Shown here piece by piece: positions 24,324 through 33,190 of a stretch of DNA of 64,000 nucleotides. The DNA is taken from contig NZ_UFQB01000029.1 in assembly GCF_900496965.1 (NCBI RefSeq), positions 17,635 through 81,634 of the forward strand, in the 5' to 3' direction. Numbering within the stretch: position 1 is the first letter of the stretch; each line of letters starts with the position of its first letter. Origin of the DNA: Achromobacter agilis. Its GTDB lineage: Bacteria > Pseudomonadota > Gammaproteobacteria > Burkholderiales > Burkholderiaceae_B. A model generated the notes under the pieces. It did not search any database. It saw only the letters and a list, made by a program, of their open reading frames with translations, and was not told where the DNA came from. The translations under genes and the position numbers were made by a program.

Positions 24324-26642
24324 TCAGTACGACAGCGTCATGTTCATGAACCAGCCTTTCGCGCGGTCGGTCGCGCCGCCGCCGATGCTGGTCCGGTATT
24401 GCACGCCCAGGTCCAGGTAGGAGCGCGGCGCGTTGTAGTGGTCTTCGCGGAACCAGTAGCGCACATTGAAACCGGGGCCCACGCCCAGCGACCAGGAACT
24501 GTCGTGGCTCGAGAGCACGACGGACTGGTTGCCGTAGACGGGCAGGTCGTTCAGCTTGGCCACGTCCTTCTGCCACAGCCAGTCGGCGCCGACGACCGCG
24601 TAGGGGAACAGGACCAGCTTGTCGCTGATGCTGGTTGCGCGGAAACTGCGCCCCACGCGCAGTTCACCGGACAGGAAGGCCTGGTCGCGCTTGAGGCGGC
24701 CTGAGGCGCTGCCCAGCTCCTGTTGGCGGTTGCCCTTGGCGTCTACCGAGTAAGCGGTATAGCGGGCGCTGTTGTCGTCCCAGGCATAGCCGGCCTGCGC
24801 ATAGCCTTCGATGGTGAGCCAGCTGGGCACGTCCACGCGCAGTTCGCGGCCCTGGTAGTAGCCATAGGTGACATAGGTCATCCACCCGCCCGCATTGCCG
24901 TTGAGCTTGTACCGCGCCACGGCGCTCTGGTCCTGCAGGTTCGGATAGGCGTTGTGGAAGGCTTGCTGCGCGTTGCATTGCACCGCGCTGGATTCGGGGT
25001 AGGCATAGCCTTGGCGGGTGCCGGACCCCAGGTAGAAGCGGCGCTCGATGCCGAAGGTCACGCCCGTGTCGGCCAGCAGGTAGCGCAGGCCCAGCGCGCC
25101 GATCGTGCTCGGGATGCCCGAGGCCGTGCGGTTGTTGCGGAACCGTTCCTCGTCGTCGCGCTCGTTGGGCGTGCTCAGCCCGGTGCAGGGATCCACGTTT
25201 TTGCGCGACTCATACGTGCTGCCGCTGTCGTGCAGCGTGTTCGAGCTGCGCGCATAGGCTTCGAGCATGCCCCAGCGGTTGTTCAGGGCCGGCGGACGCC
25301 AGAAGATTTCCGCGGTGCTGAACACCACGTCCCCGGGTGTATTGATGGCGGCGCCGCCCAGGCTGGAGCTGGCCGGGCGCGCACCCCGGTACGACGCCGA
25401 AAAAGAGCCGCCCCATTCCCGGGACAGATTGGCGATGGCGCTGCGCGTGTTGTAGCGTTCCAGCGGGCTCAGGCCCAGCTGGCCGGCGTCGTCCTGGTCG
25501 ATCGCCTGCTTGAGCGAGGCGGTGGCGGCGCGGTTGTCGCCCATCGCCGATTGCGCGTAGGCCTGGTCCAGGATGAGGCGCGGCGGCGCCTGGCCGGTCG
25601 CGCGCGCGGCGGCGAAATCGGCCGCCGCCTCGTCGGGCCGGCCCAGGCGCTGGCGCACGTAGCCGCGCTGCGTCAGCAACGGCGCCGATCCCGGCTGGCG
25701 GGCGATTTCGCCGTTCAGCCGGGTTTCTGCTTCGGCCGCCTGGGATCGATTGCCCGCGGCCAGCGTGGTCGTCAGCAGATGGGCGTAGTCGTCGTTGCCC
25801 GGCGCCTGCGCCGCGGCCTGGCGGGCCAGCGCGATCGCCTCCTGATAATCGCCTTTCCCATAGGCGGCGTAGGCGCCGGCGGCGGCCTCGCTGCCCGCGG
25901 CGGGGGCGGCTGCCGTCTGGCTCGCGGTGATCTGCAGCTGGAAGGCCTGCTGCCGGGAGCGCAGGGCGGCCTTGTTGGGAGCCCCCAGCGCCAGCGCGCT
26001 GTCCACCGCACGGCTGGCCGCTGCGTATTGCTGCTGCGCGGCCAGCGATTCGACCCACAGCAGCGCCCAGTCGCCTTGCGCTGGCGTGGCGCGGAAGGCG
26101 CGTTCGGCTCCGGCGGCGGCCGCCGCGTAATCGTGGCGGGCGTAGTCCGCGTAGGCGCGGGCAGCCACCGGATAGGCCCGCTGATATGCGGTTTTCGGCG
26201 CCGGCTTCGGCGCGGGCTTTGGGGCCGGCTGCTGCGTGGGCGGCGTCTGCACGGCCGCGGGCGGAGGGGCGGCAGCCGTGGCCGGCGGGCGCCGCAGGTT
26301 GGCCAGCGCCTGGCGCAGTTCGGGCGTGCCCAGCCCATCGGCGATCGCCGTGTCCGCCGCGCGCGCCGCCTCCTGGCGCTTGCCCTGTTTTTCCAGGGAA
26401 TACACCAGCAGCAGCCGCAGCCGAGCCACGTCGGGCCGCAGCCGGATGGCGTTCTCGGCCATGACCTGCGCCGTTTCGTAATGTCCGGCGTCGTATTGCT
26501 TGTAGGCCTGGTCGGCGAGCTGGTAGGCATCGCCTTCGAGCGGCCGTTCCGCGGCCGCTTGTGGCTGTGCGGTCGCCTCGGGCGCCGCTGCCGCGCACGT
26601 CAGCAGGGCGGCGAGCGCCAGCGAGCGGGAAAGGGGAGTCAT
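24324..26642 (-). CDS. nfrA: NfrA-like outer-membrane/TPR protein (phage N4 receptor family)
   Basis: The 772-aa protein has a signal peptide, TPR repeats (for example ADQAYKQYDAGHYETAQVMA and AYAAYGKGDYQEAIALARQA), a Pro/Ala linker (about 120-155) and a C-terminal part like bacteriophage N4 adsorption protein A. It ends in MTLSY, an aromatic terminus usual for beta-barrels. In E. coli NfrA is the outer-membrane component for a c-di-GMP-dependent glycan and the phage N4 receptor. The layout also mirrors BcsC/PgaA exporters. It overlaps nfrB by 4 bp and is last in the operon. The TPR part is clear; the barrel is inferred. Confidence 0.85.
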   Translation of the reverse strand: MTPLSRSLALAALLTCAAAAPEATAQPQAAAERPLEGDAYQLADQAYKQYDAGHYETAQVMAENAIRLRPDVARLRLLLVYSLEKQGKRQEAARAADTAIADGLGTPELRQALANLRRPPATAAAPPPAAVQTPPTQQPAPKPAPKPAPKTAYQRAYPVAARAYADYARHDYAAAAAGAERAFRATPAQGDWALLWVESLAAQQQYAAASRAVDSALALGAPNKAALRSRQQAFQLQITASQTAAAPAAGSEAAAGAYAAYGKGDYQEAIALARQAAAQAPGNDDYAHLLTTTLAAGNRSQAAEAETRLNGEIARQPGSAPLLTQRGYVRQRLGRPDEAAADFAAARATGQAPPRLILDQAYAQSAMGDNRAATASLKQAIDQDDAGQLGLSPLERYNTRSAIANLSREWGGSFSASYRGARPASSSLGGAAINTPGDVVFSTAEIFWRPPALNNRWGMLEAYARSSNTLHDSGSTYESRKNVDPCTGLSTPNERDDEERFRNNRTASGIPSTIGALGLRYLLADTGVTFGIERRFYLGSGTRQGYAYPESSAVQCNAQQAFHNAYPNLQDQSAVARYKLNGNAGGWMTYVTYGYYQGRELRVDVPSWLTIEGYAQAGYAWDDNSARYTAYSVDAKGNRQQELGSASGRLKRDQAFLSGELRVGRSFRATSISDKLVLFPYAVVGADWLWQKDVAKLNDLPVYGNQSVVLSSHDSSWSLGVGPGFNVRYWFREDHYNAPRSYLDLGVQYRTSIGGGATDRAKGWFMNMTLSY

Positions 26643-28342
26643 GGAGGGGAGGGCCTGTGCGGTAGCGGGTCCGTGGGCGGCGCTGCCTGCGCCGGCGCGC
26701 CTTGTTGAAACGAGAGGGCTTCGCGCAGCGTGTTTTCGTCGAGCCAGCCCTGCTCCATGAGGATTTCGCCCAGCGGCCGCTTCTCGCGCGCCTGGATCTC
26801 GAGTGCCCGCTCCAGCATGCCGTGGTCGATCGCCTGCCAGGACAGCAGCAGGTCGCCCAGGCGCTGGCGCTGCTGCGTCAGCTGATCCGTGGACGGGAAA
26901 TCATGCATGGTTTTGTCCCAGGCCAGGCGCTTGCCCGTGATCAGATGGCCGATGAATAGCCGCCAGGCCCGCGCCGCCGCCATGGCATTGATGAAGTTGC
27001 CCACGATCATCCGCGGCATGGACAGCAGCGCGTGCTCCCAGCCGTACATGCGGTTGACGAAGTACGCGCGCTGCGCCACGCGCAGCAGCAGCGCCACGGC
27101 ATTGACCCACATCAGCGTCACCAGCCAGCCGCCTGGCCGGAAGTACGACGGGTAATACACCGTCCACCAGCCGAAGCGGTCGGCCAGGTAGAAGACGAAG
27201 AAGTTGGCCAGCAGCACATAGGCCAGGATCGCGATGAACGACGTGACCAGTCCCTTGCGGTCGCGAAACAGCAGGTACTTGGTCGCCAGCGAACCCGTCC
27301 ATCCCACTTGCTGCCAGCCCTGCAGGCCGATGCCCAGGGTCCAGCGCGCCTTTTGCCGGTAGGCAGTGCGGAAGGTGTTGGGGAAGTACTCGCGCACGCC
27401 CAGCGGCATGGCCACGGTCGAGATCTTTTCCGGTCCGGCGCCGAACCAGGACCGGCGGCGGGTGACGTATTCCACCTGGAATTTTCCGAAGATCTGGCGC
27501 ATGCCTCGCTGGGCCAGGCGGGCGCCGATGTCGTAGTCTTCGGTCAGGGTGTCCGTGTTGAAAGGCTGGTTGTCGGTTTCCGCCGCCAGCTCGGTCAGCG
27601 CCCGGCGCGAGAAGCAGGTGCCCACGCCGGCCGACGGCACCATCTTCGACAGGCTTTCGCGCACCACCAGGTCCTTGGTGTGCCATTCCGCGAATTCGTC
27701 CATGTAGGTGCCGGCGACCAGTTCGTACCAATGCCGCTCGAGCGACGTCACGGGCAGCTGGATGAAATCGATGCGCGGCAGCAGGTAGTTGTAGTACTTC
27801 AGCTCCAGCGGGTGCAGCACGTCTTCGCTGTCGTGCAGGATCACGCCCGCGAAGGGCACCGACTGCCGGGTGTCTTGCGCGAAGATGGCCTGCACGATCC
27901 AGTTCAGGCAGTCCGCCTTGCAGGTCGGGCCGTCATGCGGGACCTCCACGCGTATCAGCTGGCGGTAGCGCCGCCGCATCCGCTCGACCTCCCGGATCGT
28001 GCGTTCGTCGTTCTGGTAAGTGCCGGCGAAGATCATGTAATTCTTGTATTCCAGCGTCGACACCATGGTCTCGAGCATCGACGCGATCACGTCGTACTCC
28101 AGCCATGCCGGCACCATGATCGCCAGCGGCTGCTCCGGTTTTGCGCGCAGTTGCTCGGCCGTCAGCGGAGCGTAGCGGCGCTTGACCGTGAGCGACCGGC
28201 GCAATTGGCGGAACCAGTACCAGCCGTCGATGAACAGATCGTCCAGGCTCGACAGCAGGATGATCACGCCCACGACCGCGGTCACGATCTCCAGGCCGTG
28301 GTAGTAGTCGGCGACGAGGTAGGGCCAATAGAGCGAGGACAT
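26639..28342 (-). CDS. nfrB: NfrB-like glycosyltransferase with C-terminal MshEN c-di-GMP domain
   Basis: This 567-aa inner-membrane family 2 glycosyltransferase shows the processive motifs HDSED (170-174), TED (267-269) and QKARW (330-334), with hydrophobic helices at the N terminus and after residue 350. At the C terminus are two tandem 24-residue MshEN motifs (494-517 starting RLGDLL, 523-546 starting PLGEIL) separated by exactly five residues, the arrangement known to bind c-di-GMP. E. coli NfrB has the same organisation. Motif 1 has Gln instead of the usual Gly at position 10, and motif 2 starts with Pro instead of Arg. It overlaps nfrA by 4 bp and follows the bcsB-like gene by 18 bp. 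Confidence 0.93.
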   Translation of the reverse strand: MSSLYWPYLVADYYHGLEIVTAVVGVIILLSSLDDLFIDGWYWFRQLRRSLTVKRRYAPLTAEQLRAKPEQPLAIMVPAWLEYDVIASMLETMVSTLEYKNYMIFAGTYQNDERTIREVERMRRRYRQLIRVEVPHDGPTCKADCLNWIVQAIFAQDTRQSVPFAGVILHDSEDVLHPLELKYYNYLLPRIDFIQLPVTSLERHWYELVAGTYMDEFAEWHTKDLVVRESLSKMVPSAGVGTCFSRRALTELAAETDNQPFNTDTLTEDYDIGARLAQRGMRQIFGKFQVEYVTRRRSWFGAGPEKISTVAMPLGVREYFPNTFRTAYRQKARWTLGIGLQGWQQVGWTGSLATKYLLFRDRKGLVTSFIAILAYVLLANFFVFYLADRFGWWTVYYPSYFRPGGWLVTLMWVNAVALLLRVAQRAYFVNRMYGWEHALLSMPRMIVGNFINAMAAARAWRLFIGHLITGKRLAWDKTMHDFPSTDQLTQQRQRLGDLLLSWQAIDHGMLERALEIQAREKRPLGEILMEQGWLDENTLREALSFQQGAPAQAAPPTDPLPHRPSPP

Positions 28343-28360
28343 GGCGCCGGCGCCTCCGGG

Positions 28361-30574
28361 TTACTTGGTTTCCTTGTTGTTCTTGCGATTGACCCGCAGG
28401 GCCACGATTAGGATCAGAAGCAGCACCAGCAGCCCGATGCTGAGCGCGGGCACGCTCCACGAGAGATAGCGGCGCCATTCGAAAAAGGCGCTTTCGCCCG
28501 CGCCGGGCGGATGGCTGGCGCCCGGATTGGCGCTGTCGATCCACGCCAGCGGTCCGGCCGCGCCGATGATGGCGACGTTGCCGCGGTTCAGCACGAAGGG
28601 CGCGTCCAGCACGCCGGGCTGCTGGCCCAGCGCACGCCACAGCACGCCGCTCTGGCCGCCCGCGCTGACGACCTCGGCCGTGCTCAGGTTGTCCAGGCCG
28701 GAGATATCCAGCCAGGGCGTGTCCTTGCCATCCACCGTCAATTGCTTGCGGTCCGTCACCTTGACCGCGGGCTTGGCGCCGTCCAGCGCCACTTCCATCG
28801 CCAGGAAAGGCCGGCCCGGCTTGGCCGCCTGCCCGGCTGGCGCGAGGGACAGGGTGGCGCGGGTGGCCGACAGGCCGCTGGCAGAGGCAATGCCGATGAC
28901 CCGCTTGAGGTTGCCGGGGGCGTCGGCCAGGTAGCTGTCGGGAACGATCAGCTGGGGGGTGCCGGCCAGCAGCGGCAGCAGCCCGACGAAGGTGCCGTCG
29001 GGCTGCGCCGTGCCGGGCTTCACATAGCTGGTCGGCAGCACGTTCACCGGGTAGCCCTGCGGAATCTCGTTGCAGTCCACGGATACCGGCTGGCGCTGGA
29101 ACGTAACACGCACCGCGTTGGTGACGCCCAGCGCATAGCCGGGCACGCGCGCCGTCAGGCGCTCGGGCCTGCCCGTCGCGTCCATCTGCCTGGCGGCCAG
29201 CAGGATGCCGTTCCAGAACACCGAGGCGACGGGGCGGGTGCTAGAGGCGCCGGGCGCGGCGGCCAGGTCCATCACCAGCTCGTCGGGCATGCTGCCGTCG
29301 GCGGAAACGGCGGCCAAGGGAAAGGTGATGTTCCAGTCGCCGCGGGCCACCACGTCGAAGCTGGAAGGCGAGCCGCCCAGCGTCGTCAGCCGCAGGCCGC
29401 CGTCCCCCGAGGCTTGCGGCGGCGTCGCCGCCTGGACCTGCACCTGGCGGGTCACGAGGATGCGGCGCCAGGCCGAGTCGAATGCGCCGGCGCCCTGGGC
29501 GCCGGCATCGGCGGCCACCGCGATCACGGCTTGGCGGCCCAGCGGCAGCACGCGGATCTCCTTCGGCTGCAGGTCCTGGCCGGCCAGCGGCATGCGCCGG
29601 CCGCGCCATGCCTTGAACGCGTCCGCGGCGTCGGCATCCGACGCCAGCTGCGCCTGCAAGGCGTCCAGCGCTTCGTTGTAGCGGGCGCGCAGGCTGGCGT
29701 CCGCGATCACCACGTCGCCGCTGACGGCGGGGGCGCCCATGACGAGCAGCGCACCGATCTCGGCGGGATTGGCGAGCTTGTGCCGTTCGTTGCCGGCCAC
29801 CGCGGCGAATGCGGGAATCTGCCCCAGCCCGTTCGGAACCTGCAGGCCGCGTGTGTCGACCTCGTCGCCCACGGCCGGGAAGCCCTGGACCGCCACGTGC
29901 TTGCCGCTGCGCTCCATGGCCACGCCCATGCGCCAGGCGCTGTCGAAGGCCTGTTGATCGAGTTTGCCGCCCGACACCATCAGCACCGGCTTGCCTGGCA
30001 GCATGCTCCAGGCGTCGTCCAGGCTGCCGATTGCCGAGGCGTCGTAGCGGTAGCTCAGGTGCGTCCGCGGTGAAATGGTCAGCGCGTTGGCGGTGGCGCG
30101 GTTGCTCTCGCATCGGCGCAGCGCAATCTCCGATTGCCAGTCCACGCCCAGCCGCAGGAAGCCGGTTTCGCGGTTGCGGCGTTCCACGTTCAGGCTGCGC
30201 GTGGCGGAGCCTTCGCCGTCGGCGATGCGCTGGGCCGCCTGAGGCACGCCATCCACCCACAGCACCATGCTGGTCCGGCCCGGCTCGCCCTTGGTATAGC
30301 GGGCGTCGAAGTCGAGCGCGGCGTCCGAGATCGGCACGCCGCGCGGTACGGGCAGGTAGAACTCCTGGCGCGCGTCGCTGTTGCTCAACACCACGGGCTC
30401 CCGGATGCCCAGGTCTTCCAGGCTGACGTCTCGCGAGACCCAATCGTCGCTCTGCAAGCGCCGCAAGGCATCGCCTGCGGGGCTGGCCAATGCGCCCAGC
30501 GGAAGCAGTAGCCCGGCGGCCGTCAAGGCGCGGCAGAGAGTGCGGGCAACGGGAGAGTGCGGGGAGTGGGACAT
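28361..30574 (-). CDS. BcsB-like periplasmic, membrane-anchored polysaccharide synthase subunit
   Basis: The 737-aa protein has a signal peptide (ending ALA|SPAG), a long periplasmic region in the style of cellulose synthase subunit BcsB (LNVERRNRETGFLRLGV, WSMLPGKPVLMVSGGKL), and one C-terminal transmembrane helix (about 706-726) followed by a basic tail. BcsB guides the growing glucan across the periplasm and is required for BcsA activity. No bcsA or bcsC is present; its partner must be the NfrB-like enzyme 18 bp downstream. GGAG precedes the ATG. BcsB family membership is fairly sure; cellulose as product is unlikely given wecB next door. Confidence 0.82.
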   Translation of the reverse strand: MSHSPHSPVARTLCRALTAAGLLLPLGALASPAGDALRRLQSDDWVSRDVSLEDLGIREPVVLSNSDARQEFYLPVPRGVPISDAALDFDARYTKGEPGRTSMVLWVDGVPQAAQRIADGEGSATRSLNVERRNRETGFLRLGVDWQSEIALRRCESNRATANALTISPRTHLSYRYDASAIGSLDDAWSMLPGKPVLMVSGGKLDQQAFDSAWRMGVAMERSGKHVAVQGFPAVGDEVDTRGLQVPNGLGQIPAFAAVAGNERHKLANPAEIGALLVMGAPAVSGDVVIADASLRARYNEALDALQAQLASDADAADAFKAWRGRRMPLAGQDLQPKEIRVLPLGRQAVIAVAADAGAQGAGAFDSAWRRILVTRQVQVQAATPPQASGDGGLRLTTLGGSPSSFDVVARGDWNITFPLAAVSADGSMPDELVMDLAAAPGASSTRPVASVFWNGILLAARQMDATGRPERLTARVPGYALGVTNAVRVTFQRQPVSVDCNEIPQGYPVNVLPTSYVKPGTAQPDGTFVGLLPLLAGTPQLIVPDSYLADAPGNLKRVIGIASASGLSATRATLSLAPAGQAAKPGRPFLAMEVALDGAKPAVKVTDRKQLTVDGKDTPWLDISGLDNLSTAEVVSAGGQSGVLWRALGQQPGVLDAPFVLNRGNVAIIGAAGPLAWIDSANPGASHPPGAGESAFFEWRRYLSWSVPALSIGLLVLLLILIVALRVNRKNNKETK

Positions 30575-30610
30575 GAATGCTCCGGGCTGGGGATGCGTCT
30601 CGGGGGCGGG

Positions 30611-31765
30611 CTAGCGTGCGGCTGCGGATCCGTAGGGATCGAATTCGGATACGGAGCGGCCGCAGAGCGCATCGACGATGCGCTGGCTGGCCTGGCCGTC
30701 GCCATAGGGATTGATGCGCCGCGAGAACGCCGCGTGGAGATCCGGGCTGTCCAGCAGCCGGTTCACTTCGGCGAGGATGCGTTCCGTGTCGGTGCCGACC
30801 AGCGCCACCGTGCCGGCGCGCACGGCCTCCGGGCGTTCGGTGACATCGCGCATCACCAGCACCGGCTTGCCCAGGTAGGGCGCCTCTTCCTGCACGCCGC
30901 CGGAATCCGTCAGGATCAGATAGGCGCGCTGCATGAACCACACGAAATCCAGGTAGTCCAGGGGATCGATCAAGTGGACGTGCGACAGGCCGGCCAACTC
31001 TTTCATTACTACGTTGCGCACCTGCGGATTCAGGTGGACGGGATAGACGATCTGCAGGTCTTCGCGTCTCGCCAGCCCTGCCAGCGCCGCGCAGATGTTC
31101 CTGAAGCCCTCGCCGAAACTCTCGCGCCGGTGTCCGGTCACGAGCAGCAGGCGGCGAGACGGATCGAGCCAGCCGTAGCGGGCGGCAAGTTCCCGCGCGA
31201 GCGGGCCGTCGGATGCCAGCTTGGCGCAGGTCGTGGCCAGCGCGTCGATGACGGTGTTGCCGGTCACGGTGATGTGCCCCGCCAGGTTCTCGCGCAACAG
31301 ATTGCCCCGCGATTCGGCGGTGGGCGCGAACAGCCAGTCGCCCACCGCGTCGACCACGCGCCGGTTCATTTCTTCCGGGAAGGGCATTGCCAGGTTGCCG
31401 GTCCGCAGGCCCGCTTCGACGTGGCCGATGCGCGCGCGGCGGTGGAAAGAGGCCAGCGCGCACGCGGAGGCGGTGCTGGTGTCGCCATGAACGAGCACGC
31501 AATCGGGGCGTTCCGCCTCCAGTACGCCATCCACGCGGCTGATCAGGCGGGCGTACAGGCCGTTGAGCGTCTGGTTGGGAACCATGATGTCCAGGTCGTG
31601 CTGCGCCTGCAGATCGAACAGGGCCAGCACCTGGTCCAGCATTTCGCGATGCTGCCCCGTCACGCAGACGACACTCTGGATCTGGGGTTCGCGTTGCAAC
31701 GCCGAGACCAAAGGCGCCATCTTGATCGCCTCGGGACGCGTGCCGAATATGGAAAGGACTTTCAT
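30611..31765 (-). CDS. wecB: UDP-N-acetylglucosamine 2-epimerase (non-hydrolysing)
   Basis: The 384-aa cytoplasmic enzyme interconverts UDP-GlcNAc and UDP-ManNAc. It opens with the family signature FGTRPEAIKMAPLV and has VTGQHREMLDQVL, VHGDTSTA, HVEAGLRTGN, PFPEEMNRR and SGGVQEEAPYLGKPVL, all conserved in WecB. Length fits the family. It is 36 bp upstream of the bcsB-like gene in the same orientation. No wecC (UDP-ManNAc dehydrogenase) is near, so ManNAc itself, not ManNAcA, may be the sugar used, as proposed for the E. coli Nfr glycan. Confidence 0.95.
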   Translation of the reverse strand: MKVLSIFGTRPEAIKMAPLVSALQREPQIQSVVCVTGQHREMLDQVLALFDLQAQHDLDIMVPNQTLNGLYARLISRVDGVLEAERPDCVLVHGDTSTASACALASFHRRARIGHVEAGLRTGNLAMPFPEEMNRRVVDAVGDWLFAPTAESRGNLLRENLAGHITVTGNTVIDALATTCAKLASDGPLARELAARYGWLDPSRRLLLVTGHRRESFGEGFRNICAALAGLARREDLQIVYPVHLNPQVRNVVMKELAGLSHVHLIDPLDYLDFVWFMQRAYLILTDSGGVQEEAPYLGKPVLVMRDVTERPEAVRAGTVALVGTDTERILAEVNRLLDSPDLHAAFSRRINPYGDGQASQRIVDALCGRSVSEFDPYGSAAAR

Positions 31766-32121
31766 CGCAAGAGCGGCCCTCCAATGCCGGTGGCATTTAC
31801 TTGCGTTGATTATGGATTGAAATCATTCGTAATATGTGACGGATTATTTCCATGGAAAAAGGGCGTCGGGAAATATGCGGTCACGAAGCCTGCCGGCCGA
31901 AAGATGGCGCGGCAAGCGTGGCGCGGGGGAGCACGGCGAGGCGCAGCCAGTGGAAAAGCGGGGCGCGGGCGCCACTTCCGGACAACCTGTCGTTACGTTG
32001 TCGAGCGCGGCGCGCTGTCGTCCGCCCGCAACAGGGGAGGCCGCATTCACGGGGCTGCCTGAAGAACCGCACGATGCGGGCCTGGGCCGGCGCGACCCGT
32101 CCGGGCTTGTCGTCGGCGGCC
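31766..32121. promoter_or_regulatory. AT-rich regulatory region upstream of wecB
   Basis: No gene is seen in these 356 bp. The part next to wecB (31797-31880) is sharply AT-rich for this genome. It holds a perfect 12-bp palindrome TTTCCATGGAAA at 31847-31858 and a 15-bp inverted repeat AATGCC-GGT-GGCATT at 31783-31797 directly before the GGAGGG ribosome site of wecB. These are good candidates for an operator and a translational hairpin. It separates the biosynthetic operon from the barrel and cyclase genes. Confidence 0.5.
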
Positions 32122-33090
32122 TCAAAAACTGACGGCCAGCCCCACCGAAAACCCCGAGACGTTGTTGCCGAAAACGTATCGGCCCACCAGGCGGGTGCGC
32201 GTGATGAACACGTTGTAGGCGCTGGAATCCAGCTCCAGGCCCGCGCCGACGGTGGTCAGCCGGTCAAAGCCCAGAATGCCGCGCTGGTCGCCCAGGAATT
32301 CCGAGTGTGTGAGCTCCAGCACGTAGCGTAGCGGCCGCTGCAGCAGGATTGCGCCGGTGGGGGCGCGGTAACGGGCCCACAGGTTCGCCGACTGCGCCGT
32401 GGCGTGGCCGCGCACAGCCGCGGAACTGTCGAAACTCTGCAAGCGCATGTCGGAATAGCGCAGCTCCACATCCACCTCATAGCCCGGCCGGTAATGTTCG
32501 TAGTCCAGCATGAGCGAACCGCCCAGCCCGTAGGCGTTGAGCGAGCCCTTGTCGAGGAAATCGATGTCCCTGTCGGTCTTGCGGCCGACATACCAGCTGG
32601 CCGCGCGCAGGTCGCTGGTGACGTTGCCCAGCGCAAAGTTGAAGATGGGGCGCAGCTTCAGTTCGTCGGTCAGCTTGAAGTCCCAGCCGATGCCGCCGGT
32701 GGCCGACAGGCTGTTCCATTTCGTGGGGATGCGGCGGGACTCGGCGCCTTGCGTGGCGATGAAGGTCGGGTCGTAGCGGCTGGCCGCCAGCACGCCTTCC
32801 AGATAGATGGGCACCGACTCGGAAATCGTGTCTCCGCCGCCCAACTGCGTCATGTAGAACTCGGTCGATCCCGTCGTCGATCCACCGCCGCCGCCAATGT
32901 TCAAGGAACTGGTCGTAATGTCGGGCACGATGGAAAACGACATCAGGGCGAGCACGCCATTGGCGCGCTTTTGCAGGTCGTCCTGGGTCAACCGCAAGCC
33001 TTGCTGCGCCTGTGCTGCGCCGGCGCAGCAGGACAGCACGACAAACAGGCTGAGCAGACGCCGCTTCGCCCTGCTCACGGAATTCCGCAT
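32122..33090 (-). CDS. Outer-membrane beta-barrel protein (solitary autotransporter-barrel-like)
   Basis: The 322-aa protein has a signal peptide (LLSLFVVLSC...AQA|QQGL) and a C-terminal half of alternating amphipathic strands (YEVDVELRYSDMRLQSF, RYVLELTHSEF) ending SVGLAVSF with a terminal Phe, typical of a beta-barrel. It resembles the 'solitary autotransporter barrel' family, though no passenger is present. A Gly/Ser-rich loop (about 66-74) precedes the barrel. It lies between the diguanylate cyclase and the wecB operon. A glycan-binding or secretion role is inference from location. Confidence 0.65.
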   Translation of the reverse strand: MRNSVSRAKRRLLSLFVVLSCCAGAAQAQQGLRLTQDDLQKRANGVLALMSFSIVPDITTSSLNIGGGGGSTTGSTEFYMTQLGGGDTISESVPIYLEGVLAASRYDPTFIATQGAESRRIPTKWNSLSATGGIGWDFKLTDELKLRPIFNFALGNVTSDLRAASWYVGRKTDRDIDFLDKGSLNAYGLGGSLMLDYEHYRPGYEVDVELRYSDMRLQSFDSSAAVRGHATAQSANLWARYRAPTGAILLQRPLRYVLELTHSEFLGDQRGILGFDRLTTVGAGLELDSSAYNVFITRTRLVGRYVFGNNVSGFSVGLAVSF

Positions 33091-33190
33091 GCGAATCTCC
33101 GAAGGAATGCGTTGTCAATGCGATCGGGCCAGGCTTGCTGCCCGGCATGCTGGTCTGGCCCGGGCAGATTACACGGACGCCGACGGCTGC

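Noticed and set aside
28361..30574. Cellulose biosynthesis operon
   Set aside because: There is no bcsA, bcsC or bcsZ; the adjacent synthase and wecB point to a different polymer.
33125..33162. Inverted repeat CGGGCCAG...CTGGCCCG between the cyclase and barrel genes as a terminator
   Set aside because: No T run follows on the minus strand and the 22-nt loop is long; at most an mRNA structure.
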